Source of the DNA: Lentisphaeria bacterium
Lineage (GTDB): Bacteria > Verrucomicrobiota > Lentisphaeria > JABSQK01 > UBA12247
NCBI GenBank assembly: GCA_003477185.1
Contig: DMTJ01000588.1
Span: 1 to 24,963 of the forward strand
Direction of reading: 5' to 3'
Length of the DNA: 24,963 nt
Shown: positions 7,209 through 19,049 of the stretch, one piece after another
Position numbering within the stretch: position 1 is the first letter of the stretch
Layout of the letters: each line of letters starts with the position of its first letter
Program-made: the position numbers and the translations under genes
Notes under the pieces: generated by a model
The model's input: only the letters and a program-made list of their open reading frames with translations
Told to the model about the DNA's origin: nothing
Database searches by the model: none

Positions 7209-9470
7209 ATGTACCGACTTGCTGCACTGCCCGCCCTATGCTTCGCCCTGCTCCTGACAGCACCTTGGCTTGCCGCCCAAGGCCTTGATATCCCCGAAGA
7301 CGTCAGCGTCTTAGCCGACTTTACGGAGTTTGATCCTAAAACCAAGGAAGCCGTACTCAGCGGCAATGTGACGATCACCTACCTGTCCAGCTCGCTGAAG
7401 GCAGACAAGGTCTGGATCAATACCGAAACTCAAGACGTATACGCTAGCGGCAACGTGGTCGTAGATCGGGAAGGCGACACTTGGAAAGGGGATTACGTAC
7501 AGGGAAATCTCAAGGAGCAGTCGCTCTCATTCAACGAGCATTATACCGTCGTGGACGACTGGCATATCAGCGGCTCCGGGGCGTCACGCATGGCAGATGG
7601 CCGACTGATCGTGAATGACGCCACGATCTCTCCGTGTAATCAGGTCATGCGCCTGCAGACGGGCAAGGTCCTCTATCATCCGGACGGCCGCTTTCGGGCG
7701 AACAACGTTGTCTATAAGATCGGCGGCGTACCCGTCTTCTACGTGCCAGTTATCTGGGGAGACTTGGACAATGACTACCGCGGACTAGAGTTCCGCGCAG
7801 GCTACGAATCCGACAATGGCGGGATGTTTCGTCTTGCCAAGCGCTGGCGCATGACACCGGACGTGACGAATAAACTGGGTGTAAACTACTACACCAACCG
7901 CGGGTTCGGGATCGACAACAAACTCGTCGTCAAGCACGACAAATCTACGACCGACCTGTACCTCTGGGGCCAGATGGATGACGACCCACTGTACGATCGT
8001 CGCGTTGGCGGTGAGAAGTACAATGGCCGCTATGCAATTGAGGATGAGCATTACCGCATTCAACTGCACCATCGGACAGACTTCACAGACCGATTGACGA
8101 TGCAGGTGCACGGGGACTACCTGAGCGACAGCGATGTGCTTTACGACTTTTTTGAGCAAGAGTACCGCGACATGGCTCAACCCCCGAATTTCGCCGATCT
8201 CAGTTATCTCGGAGACAACTTTACGGTCAGCCTGAATGCACGTGCCCAGCTCAACGACTTTTTTACGGTTGCCGAAAAGCTGCCCGAGTTGAAGCTTACG
8301 GTCCCAAGACAGCAACTGCTAAACACAGCGCTGCAGTATCAGGGAGAGTCCAGTGGGGCTCGCCTGCGCATGAAATGGCGCGAATATGACCTTCCGACCG
8401 TCGCCAATGCGCAGCGTGGCATCGACTACGAGACCACCCGCTTCGACACCATGCATTTCCTGTTCCTGCCGCTGAAGCTGGGCCATTTTGACTTCACGCC
8501 TCGTGTTGGCGGACGGGTGACTTGGTACGAAAACTCCTCAACCGAAGCTGTGAGCAACGACGAACTCAACAAGAACTTCGGGTTGGATATCCCCCGTGGT
8601 GCCCCGACCGTGGTCGGGGAATTCAAAGGCTACAACGAAGCTGGGGGCGAGCAGACCAACGCGGCTGCGGAAGTTGGCTTTGAGTTGCGTACGAAGTTGC
8701 ACAGCACTTGGGATGGTATCAAGAACGAGCATCTCGGCATTGACGGCGTCCGCCATGTTGTCGAGCCCTACTTGAATCACACCTACATTTCCGACCCAGA
8801 TGTCTCCTCGGACGAGCTTTACTTCTTTGACGAGATCGACCGCGTTGATGAGACTCACTTCACGCGTATTGGCATTGAGCAGCGATTCCAGACCCGCAGA
8901 GACAAGCGCATTTACACGTTTGCCCGCATCGAGACCTACTATGACTTCTACCATGAGACTGAGGCCGACGAGGATGAAGCCGGTGACTTCGGCTTAGTCA
9001 TTGACGTCGCTCCGACCGAGGACATTCAGTTCTGGTGGCACTCGCTGGTCAACGCTGGCGACGGCCGATTCAACGTCTCCCATCTTGGTGCGCGGTACGG
9101 AGACAATGAGAAGTTCTTTTTCGACATTGCCTATCTTTACCAGGATAACTTCAAGAGCCGGTATAACTACTCAATGGTCTCTGAGTTGACGCAAGTCCTG
9201 ACGATGGATTACTTCCCGATCGTTTATGACGAGAACGAGTCTGTTCGCCTCTCAGCTGGTATGCCGATCAACGACAAGACCACAGTGCGTGCTCATCTTT
9301 TCTTTGACCTTGAGGCCGGAAGCTTAGTGCGCCAGCGCTATGAGCTTTTGCGCGACCTGAACTGCTGGATGGCTTCGCTTTCCTTTGAGAAGGAGGAAGA
9401 CGAGCTCGAAGCCTATCTCCTTTTCTACCTGAAGTCGCTGCCGAATTTCGGCTTGGGCTTTGGAAACTGA
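7209..9470 (+). CDS. lptD: LPS-assembly outer-membrane protein LptD
   Basis: The 753-residue product starts with a signal peptide (MYRLAALPALCFALLLTAPWLAAQG). An OstA/LptA-like jellyroll follows (about residues 30-190: 'EAVLSGNVTITYLSSSLKAD', 'VYASGNVVVDREGDTW'), then the family hallmark region 'ISPCNQ' ... 'VVYKIGGVPVFYVPVIW'. The rest, to the C-terminus, is an aromatic-rich beta-barrel with alternating strands. In the Lpt pathway LptD with LptE inserts lipopolysaccharide into the outer leaflet, so this gene implies a diderm with LPS or a similar glycolipid. Length is close to E. coli LptD (784). Exactly two cysteines remain after signal cleavage, C143 and C719, placed for one N-to-C disulfide. 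It follows the zinc-ribbon gene by 63 nt. No lptE or other lpt gene is in the window. Confidence 0.88.
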   Translation: MYRLAALPALCFALLLTAPWLAAQGLDIPEDVSVLADFTEFDPKTKEAVLSGNVTITYLSSSLKADKVWINTETQDVYASGNVVVDREGDTWKGDYVQGNLKEQSLSFNEHYTVVDDWHISGSGASRMADGRLIVNDATISPCNQVMRLQTGKVLYHPDGRFRANNVVYKIGGVPVFYVPVIWGDLDNDYRGLEFRAGYESDNGGMFRLAKRWRMTPDVTNKLGVNYYTNRGFGIDNKLVVKHDKSTTDLYLWGQMDDDPLYDRRVGGEKYNGRYAIEDEHYRIQLHHRTDFTDRLTMQVHGDYLSDSDVLYDFFEQEYRDMAQPPNFADLSYLGDNFTVSLNARAQLNDFFTVAEKLPELKLTVPRQQLLNTALQYQGESSGARLRMKWREYDLPTVANAQRGIDYETTRFDTMHFLFLPLKLGHFDFTPRVGGRVTWYENSSTEAVSNDELNKNFGLDIPRGAPTVVGEFKGYNEAGGEQTNAAAEVGFELRTKLHSTWDGIKNEHLGIDGVRHVVEPYLNHTYISDPDVSSDELYFFDEIDRVDETHFTRIGIEQRFQTRRDKRIYTFARIETYYDFYHETEADEDEAGDFGLVIDVAPTEDIQFWWHSLVNAGDGRFNVSHLGARYGDNEKFFFDIAYLYQDNFKSRYNYSMVSELTQVLTMDYFPIVYDENESVRLSAGMPINDKTTVRAHLFFDLEAGSLVRQRYELLRDLNCWMASLSFEKEEDELEAYLLFYLKSLPNFGLGFGN

Positions 9471-9494
9471 TTCCCACCCCTTTCAAGACCTGCC

Positions 9495-10613
9495 ATGCCT
9501 GTCCCTCTTCTTGATCTCAAGGCGCAGTATCTCCCACTGAAGGATGAGATTGCCGCCGCATTTACCGACGTATGTGAGACCCAGCGCTTCATCATGGGGC
9601 CCGTTGTAGAAGGCCTCGAGGCCGATGTCTGCGCCTATACTGGTGCTAGCCACGCAGTCGGCGTTTCCTCCGGAACAGATGCGCTTGTCGCTGCCCTGAT
9701 GGTGGCAGGGGTGCGAGCAGGCGATGAAGTGATCGTCCCGACCTATACCTTCTTTGCTACTGCTGGTTCCGTCTATCGCCTTGGCGCTACCCCAGTTTTT
9801 GTCGATGTCGAAGCCGACACCCTCAATGTCTCCGCGGCGGCGATCGAAGCAGCGATCACGAGTAAGACCAGAGCGATCATTCCTGTCCATCTTTTCGGCC
9901 AATGTGCAGACATGGACCCGATTATGGAATTGGCTTCCCGTCACGACCTTATCGTGATCGAAGATGCAGCGCAGGCCATTGGCGCAGAGTACAAGGGTCG
10001 CCAGGCGGGGACAATGGGCCACTATGGTTGCTTTTCCTTTTTTCCGAGTAAGAACCTCGGCTGCTTCGGGGATGGCGGCATGGTTGTCACCAACGACACC
10101 GCCACCGCCACATTGCTTCAGCAGTACCGGATGCACGGCTCATACCCGAAGTACTATCACAAGCATGTCGGTGGAAATTTTCGCCTTGATGCCCTCCAGG
10201 CTGGGATACTTCGAGTTAAGCTTCCTCGCCTGGATGCGTGGCATCAAGGGCGGGTAGCGAACGCGGCCTGGTATGATGAGGCATTTGCCGAGCTCGATCT
10301 GCAAGGCCTTGCGTTGCCGACTGTTGCAGCCACGACCACGCGGCATATTTTCAATCAGTACAATCTGCGAACTCCGCACCGGGATCGGTTGCAGGCACAT
10401 TTGAAGGCTGCCGGAGTGGGCTGTGAGATTTACTACCCACTTCCTCTTCATTTGCAGGAGTGCTTTGCGGAATTTGGCGGCAAGCCAGGCGACTGTCCAA
10501 ACGCTGAGGCCGCAGCCGCAGAGTCACTGGCGATCCCAGTCTATCCCGAGCTTACCATCGAGCAGCGCTCTGAGGTCGTAGAGGCCATTCGCAGCTGTCT
10601 TGCCCAAGTATGA
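9495..10613 (+). CDS. DegT/DnrJ/EryC1/StrS-family sugar aminotransferase
   Basis: The 372-residue product matches PLP-dependent sugar aminotransferases in length and motifs: 'VPLLDLKAQY' at the N-terminus, 'VGVSSGTDAL' (cofactor phosphate site), 'EDAAQAIGAEYKG' (D157 and Q160, PLP ring) and 'FFPSKNLGCFGDGGMV', with K186 as the expected Schiff-base lysine. These enzymes convert a 4- or 3-keto nucleotide sugar to the amino sugar, usually with glutamate as donor, for O-antigen, capsule or glycoprotein glycans. The closest types I recall are WbpE/FdtB-like, but the substrate cannot be fixed from sequence alone. The stop overlaps the following glycosyltransferase start (ATGA at 10610-10613), so the two are translationally coupled. 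No dehydratase or oxidoreductase making the keto sugar is adjacent. Confidence 0.9.
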   Translation: MPVPLLDLKAQYLPLKDEIAAAFTDVCETQRFIMGPVVEGLEADVCAYTGASHAVGVSSGTDALVAALMVAGVRAGDEVIVPTYTFFATAGSVYRLGATPVFVDVEADTLNVSAAAIEAAITSKTRAIIPVHLFGQCADMDPIMELASRHDLIVIEDAAQAIGAEYKGRQAGTMGHYGCFSFFPSKNLGCFGDGGMVVTNDTATATLLQQYRMHGSYPKYYHKHVGGNFRLDALQAGILRVKLPRLDAWHQGRVANAAWYDEAFAELDLQGLALPTVAATTTRHIFNQYNLRTPHRDRLQAHLKAAGVGCEIYYPLPLHLQECFAEFGGKPGDCPNAEAAAAESLAIPVYPELTIEQRSEVVEAIRSCLAQV

Positions 10614-11569
10614 GTACTGATAGCGGCAGCCTGCCGGGCGTCTCGGCAGTGATTCCTGCCTATAACTACGCGCACTTCCTGTCGGCTGCGATCGATTCTA
10701 TCCTCCAGCAGGACTATCCTAACGTCCACATCATTGTGGTCGATGATGGCAGCAAGGACAACACTGCTGAAGTCGTCGCGAAGTACGGTGACAAGGTCGA
10801 GTATGTGTATCAGGATAACGCTGGATTGCCCGCCTCGCGAAATACCGGGATTCGTGCCGCCAAGACGCCCTTCGTCGCGTTTCTGGACGCAGACGATCTC
10901 TGGCTGCCAAACCTGGTCTCGCAGTGCATCGGCGTTTTTGCTGACAATGACGATTCTCTCGGGATCGTGGCGGGGAAATTTGTCAGGGTCGACCCAGAGG
11001 GGAAGCCATACGGGAAAGTGACGCGCGATGATGACTTCTATGGCTTCTACAGGCCGGAAGACATTATCCTCAAGCAGCGCTTTGGTGCCTCAGCGGTGAT
11101 GGTGCGCCGTGAGGTATTCGATGAGGTCGGGTTCTTTGATGTGAGCCTCACCAGCTCCGAAGATAGAGATATGTGGATTCGGATCGGGGCCAAGTACAAG
11201 GGCTATCTGACTGAAGACGTGCTCGGCTATGTTCGTAACCATCCCAATAGTATGAGCAAACATTCAGATCGGATGAAGCAGAATATGCGCGCGGTCATTC
11301 GCAAGGCTCGCGCGAGCGACGTGATCCCGAAGTACAACTATCCGTTCTGGCTTCGGGTGATCGCGTTTAACATGTTCCAGTGCGCCTGGATGTATTTTGA
11401 CGAGCGGCGCTATGTGCGTGCGTCTGTGGAGTTAACGAAATCCCTGCTGACCTGGCCGTTTATTGTGGGTTGCGCTGATCTCGATGAGCCACCGCTGTTC
11501 CGCATCCGGGCGCTGCGCCGGTTTCTCTGGGCGATTGTGGCGGGCCCTCGGCGTCCCAAGAACGCGTAG
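10610..11569 (+). CDS. Family 2 glycosyltransferase (GT-A)
   Basis: The 319-residue product has a GT2 catalytic domain in its first 220 residues: 'VSAVIPAYNYAHFL', the nucleotide-binding 'VVDDGSKDN' (D45, D46), 'GLPASRNTGI', and the metal-binding D-x-D 'FLDADDLWLP' (D93-A-D95). 'SSEDRDMWIRIG' (E-D, likely catalytic base region) follows. The C-terminal 100 residues are helical and basic with no clear membrane segment, so it probably works at the cytosolic face of the inner membrane. It would transfer a sugar from a nucleotide donor to a glycan or lipid-linked acceptor. Its ATG overlaps the stop of the aminotransferase gene by 4 nt, suggesting it may use the amino sugar made by that partner. 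Confidence 0.88.
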   Translation: MSTDSGSLPGVSAVIPAYNYAHFLSAAIDSILQQDYPNVHIIVVDDGSKDNTAEVVAKYGDKVEYVYQDNAGLPASRNTGIRAAKTPFVAFLDADDLWLPNLVSQCIGVFADNDDSLGIVAGKFVRVDPEGKPYGKVTRDDDFYGFYRPEDIILKQRFGASAVMVRREVFDEVGFFDVSLTSSEDRDMWIRIGAKYKGYLTEDVLGYVRNHPNSMSKHSDRMKQNMRAVIRKARASDVIPKYNYPFWLRVIAFNMFQCAWMYFDERRYVRASVELTKSLLTWPFIVGCADLDEPPLFRIRALRRFLWAIVAGPRRPKNA

Positions 11570-11572
11570 CAG

Positions 11573-12136
11573 GTGACTCGCCTGTTTGCACTGCTCGCTA
11601 CCTGTCTGGTGAGCTTCGGACAGGGGATGGGCCAGGGGCAATCGGTTAGACTCCAGCTCGACGACGCTATAGTCGTCTCAGGAGTTGTCGAAGCGATTGA
11701 CGATGATCGCTATATGATTTCGCAAGCAGATGGCAAGACCGTCGTCGTTCGCGCAGAAGATATCGTGCAACTCGCCTTTGATCCGGATGCTGCGAAAGTC
11801 TACCAAGACGAACTGGCGCGAGACGAAGCACCGCTGCCGAAGCTCACTCATCAGCAGTTTCAGCAGCTCGCAGGGCGGGAGACTATTCTGGACCTTGAAT
11901 CTGCAGTCATGAAAATCTTAACGACGCCACAGTTACTTGCCTCAGTCGCGGAGCTAAGTCAGGAGCCGGGGCTGAAAACTCTGATTCAGGATGTCGGTGC
12001 AATGCAGCAATTCTACAAAGGACAGATCGCCGATTTCTCGAGGCATCCGGAAGTCGTGAAGCTGCGGGAAAATGCCAAGCTGCAGTCTCTGCTGGACGCG
12101 CTGGAGGCGCCGTCTAGTCCAGTCGCGGAAGAGTGA
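11573..12136 (+). CDS. Small exported protein, function unknown
   Basis: The frame starts with GTG at 11573, 3 nt after the glycosyltransferase stop, and encodes 187 residues. A signal peptide (MTRLFALLATCLVSFGQGMGQ) leads into a short beta-rich segment (residues 25-65: 'VRLQLDDAIVVSGVVEAIDD', 'TVVVRAEDIVQLAF') that looks like a small SH3/Sm-like barrel. A helical half ('ILTTPQLLASVAELSQEPG', 'QIADFSRHPEVVKLRENAKL') has the repeated 'PxVxxL' character of STI1-like or short periplasmic helical repeats. I do not recognise a family, and these resemblances are weak. It is the last gene of the plus-strand run and meets the PQQ-like gene tail to tail with only 12 nt between stops. Confidence 0.7.
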   Translation: MTRLFALLATCLVSFGQGMGQGQSVRLQLDDAIVVSGVVEAIDDDRYMISQADGKTVVVRAEDIVQLAFDPDAAKVYQDELARDEAPLPKLTHQQFQQLAGRETILDLESAVMKILTTPQLLASVAELSQEPGLKTLIQDVGAMQQFYKGQIADFSRHPEVVKLRENAKLQSLLDALEAPSSPVAEE

Positions 12137-12148
12137 ACCGGGACCGCG

Positions 12149-13381
12149 CTATTGCTGCGGAGGGCGTAGATCCAGGCAAACCACCTGGTGCTCGTCACGG
12201 AGATAGAGGAGGCCATTGGCAACGACCGGAGGTGCCCACGCGGGGTGGCCCAGGACGTTCTTGCGACGGGAAACTTCCGTGTAGGCATTCGGCGTCACTT
12301 CCAGAAGAGCCACGTGCCCGCGCTCACCGAGGACGATGATGTGCTCTTGGACCATTAGCAAGGTGGATCTTCCCAGCCCGCGCGGGCTCTTCCAGGCCAC
12401 GCGACCGTCCTTCGCATCCAGGCAGCGAATGTCCGCCCCAGACTCGTGGCGGCCGTGACAGCCGTAGATGTAACCATCGTGAAAAATGGGTGTGGCCCAG
12501 TGCCCTTCCAATGCAGTTTGCGAGCGCCAGACTTCAGCTGCGGAGTTCGCACCGATGAGTGCGGAGCCGACCTTGTAGGCCGCTGTGATCAAGAGTGAAT
12601 CGCCAACCCTGACAGGGGATGCCGCGTTGACGGATTCATTGACCTCCGCTCGAAACGGGTAGGCGCAGACCTCGGTTCCATCGGCGATCCCAAGAACACG
12701 AAGGTGGCTGCGCGTGAGGCAGGCTAGCGCCGGGGTGCCGGACACGTCCAATGTAATTGGGGTGGCGTAGCTCGCAGCGTCGTCGGTCGCAGTCCAGAGC
12801 GTCTTACCGGTGTGCAACGAAAAAGCCATTACGCCGTGGCCGTCCTTGCCTCCGGCGTTGATCATGACACGGTCGTCGTACACAACGGGGGCCGTCCCAG
12901 CGCCGAAGAAGTTTTGCGGTACGTTGAACTCCCGATTGACCTCTCGCTCCCAGCGGAGTGAGCCGTCACTGGCTTCGAGACAACGCAGCCGACCCTCGGT
13001 GCCAAAAATCAACACGAGGTCGCCGTCAACCGTGGGTGAACCGCGCGGACCGTTGCTGTACCCGTAGCGATCCTTGTAGGTGGTGGCATAGCTGTGGCGC
13101 CAGAGGCGTATCCCCGTCTGCGCGTCGAGCGCATCCAGCACCTCCTCGTTGCGCCGCCGGTGAAACACGTACAGCTTGCCAGCGGCTACCACTGGCGGGC
13201 TGTACGAAGAACCGGTCTTGTAGCGCCAGAGGACCGCGGGAGGGTGCTTCTCCCAGTTTAGGTTTAGCTCTGTTTCAGCGGATACGCCGGTTTGAGCCGG
13301 ACCTAGAAACCGGGGCCAGTCTGCAGCGGTTGCGAAGTTCGCAAAACACAGCAGGACCATACTGGGGAGGATAGCTTTCAT
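12149..13381 (-). CDS. Exported PQQ-like beta-propeller (BamB-type) repeat protein
   Basis: The 410-residue product begins with a signal peptide (MKAILPSMVLLCFANFATA) and 'ADWPRFLGPAQTGVS', a mature N-terminus common to PQQ-repeat proteins of planctomycetes and verrucomicrobia. Propeller blades follow with the recurring Trp-docking pattern: 'PAVLWRYKTGSSYSPPVVA', 'LDAQTGIRLWRHSY', 'EASDGSLRWEREV', 'LHTGKTLWTATDD', 'LDAKDGRVAWKSP'. Seven to eight blades fit the length. There is no dehydrogenase catalytic region (no vicinal Cys pair, no Ca-binding set), so it is a scaffold or ligand-binding propeller rather than an alcohol dehydrogenase. BamB proper is a lipoprotein, but this one lacks a lipobox, so a role in the Bam complex is not implied. 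It stands alone, divergent from gyrB and convergent with the small exported protein. Confidence 0.88.
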   Translation of the reverse strand: MKAILPSMVLLCFANFATAADWPRFLGPAQTGVSAETELNLNWEKHPPAVLWRYKTGSSYSPPVVAAGKLYVFHRRRNEEVLDALDAQTGIRLWRHSYATTYKDRYGYSNGPRGSPTVDGDLVLIFGTEGRLRCLEASDGSLRWEREVNREFNVPQNFFGAGTAPVVYDDRVMINAGGKDGHGVMAFSLHTGKTLWTATDDAASYATPITLDVSGTPALACLTRSHLRVLGIADGTEVCAYPFRAEVNESVNAASPVRVGDSLLITAAYKVGSALIGANSAAEVWRSQTALEGHWATPIFHDGYIYGCHGRHESGADIRCLDAKDGRVAWKSPRGLGRSTLLMVQEHIIVLGERGHVALLEVTPNAYTEVSRRKNVLGHPAWAPPVVANGLLYLRDEHQVVCLDLRPPQQ

Positions 13382-13398
13382 GGTAGCAAGGTGCCGGG

Positions 13399-13410
13399 AT
13401 TATCGATAAT
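13399..13410. promoter_or_regulatory. 12-bp perfect palindrome upstream of the PQQ-like gene
   Basis: ATTATCGATAAT is self-complementary and lies 17 nt upstream of the minus-strand ATG at 13381. Read on minus it contains GATAAT, a five-of-six match to a -10 box, but the hexamer 17 nt upstream (GGTAGC) is no -35. It may be an operator overlapping a promoter; chance is possible. Confidence 0.3.
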
Positions 13411-13533
13411 GTCCAGTGCGGGCTACCAGCGCCTTTCTGAATTTGGCGGATTTCGCAGCTTTTGATCCCTGAGGCCGTTATTATGGGTTGGCTAGATGCC
13501 GATCAAATTTGCATATAAAGCCCACAGCGACTA

Positions 13534-13570
13534 AAAAAGGCCGTTTCGTGGCGATTCGCACATCCTTTTT
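13534..13570. repeat. Long A/T-armed stem-loop upstream of gyrB
   Basis: AAAAAGG (13534-13540) pairs with CCTTTTT (13564-13570). Within the 23-nt loop, GTGGCG (13548-13553) can pair with CGCAC (13557-13561) around ATT with one bulged G. T runs end the arm on both strands, so it resembles a bidirectional terminator, yet it lies between two divergent genes. Confidence 0.35.
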
Positions 13571-13582
13571 GACGCACGCGCG

Positions 13583-13610
13583 TTGTTTTAGATCGTTCAT
13601 CTTGTAATGT
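13583..13610 (+). promoter_or_regulatory. Candidate gyrB promoter
   Basis: TTGTTT (13583-13588) and TAATGT (13605-13610) are spaced 16 nt apart, 47 nt upstream of the gyrB start. Both hexamers are imperfect. It is the best match in the 275-nt gap between the PQQ-like gene and gyrB. Confidence 0.25.
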
Positions 13611-13638
13611 ACGCCAACGACTTAGACCATTAATGTGA

Positions 13639-16128
<2,490 letters not shown>

Positions 16129-16190
16129 TCCGACGTCGGCGCAGCTTTTCCCCTATTTTTTAGACTGAGACCCATTCAGCGAGGCCCCCC

Positions 16191-18836
<2,646 letters not shown>

Positions 18837-19049
18837 AGCGACCTTTATCACTGGCGGTGCTGGCTCAATGCTTTGCATGGTGGCCTGCTGCGGGCCAGCC
18901 AATCCCTGAGGCTGTGACTCAGGCTGTGAGCCGGGCGCTAGCACGTCTCAGTGGAAGGCCTTGGCTTGGCATGAGCGAGGGGCACGGTTGGGAGGCAGTA
19001 TTTTCGTCGCGTCTGTGGGATTCTGTACAGGGCAGAGCTTGAGCGTGAA
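18837..19049. other. Non-coding gap between gyrA and the membrane-protein gene
   Basis: These 213 nt hold no convincing gene. A 6-bp hairpin (CCTGAG 18905-18910 with CTCAGG 18918-18923) has no T tract and is not a clear terminator. No strong promoter for the next gene was identified by eye. Confidence 0.5.

Noticed and set aside
9483..10136. Minus-strand open frame of 217 codons over the aminotransferase gene
   Set aside because: The sense frame holds all PLP aminotransferase motifs; the antisense product has none.
12149..13381. PQQ-like protein as a quinoprotein alcohol dehydrogenase
   Set aside because: Too short at 410 residues and lacking the adjacent Cys pair and catalytic Asp/Ca-binding region of those enzymes.
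16130..16139. CCGACGTCGG palindrome after gyrB as a terminator
   Set aside because: Stem is only about 4 bp with a self-complementary core; it is followed by a distant T run, and gyrA follows in the same direction, so an operon is more likely.
18857..19042. 61-codon frame between gyrA and the membrane-protein gene
   Set aside because: No Shine-Dalgarno, no recognisable features, and amino-acid composition unlike the real genes; left as non-coding.
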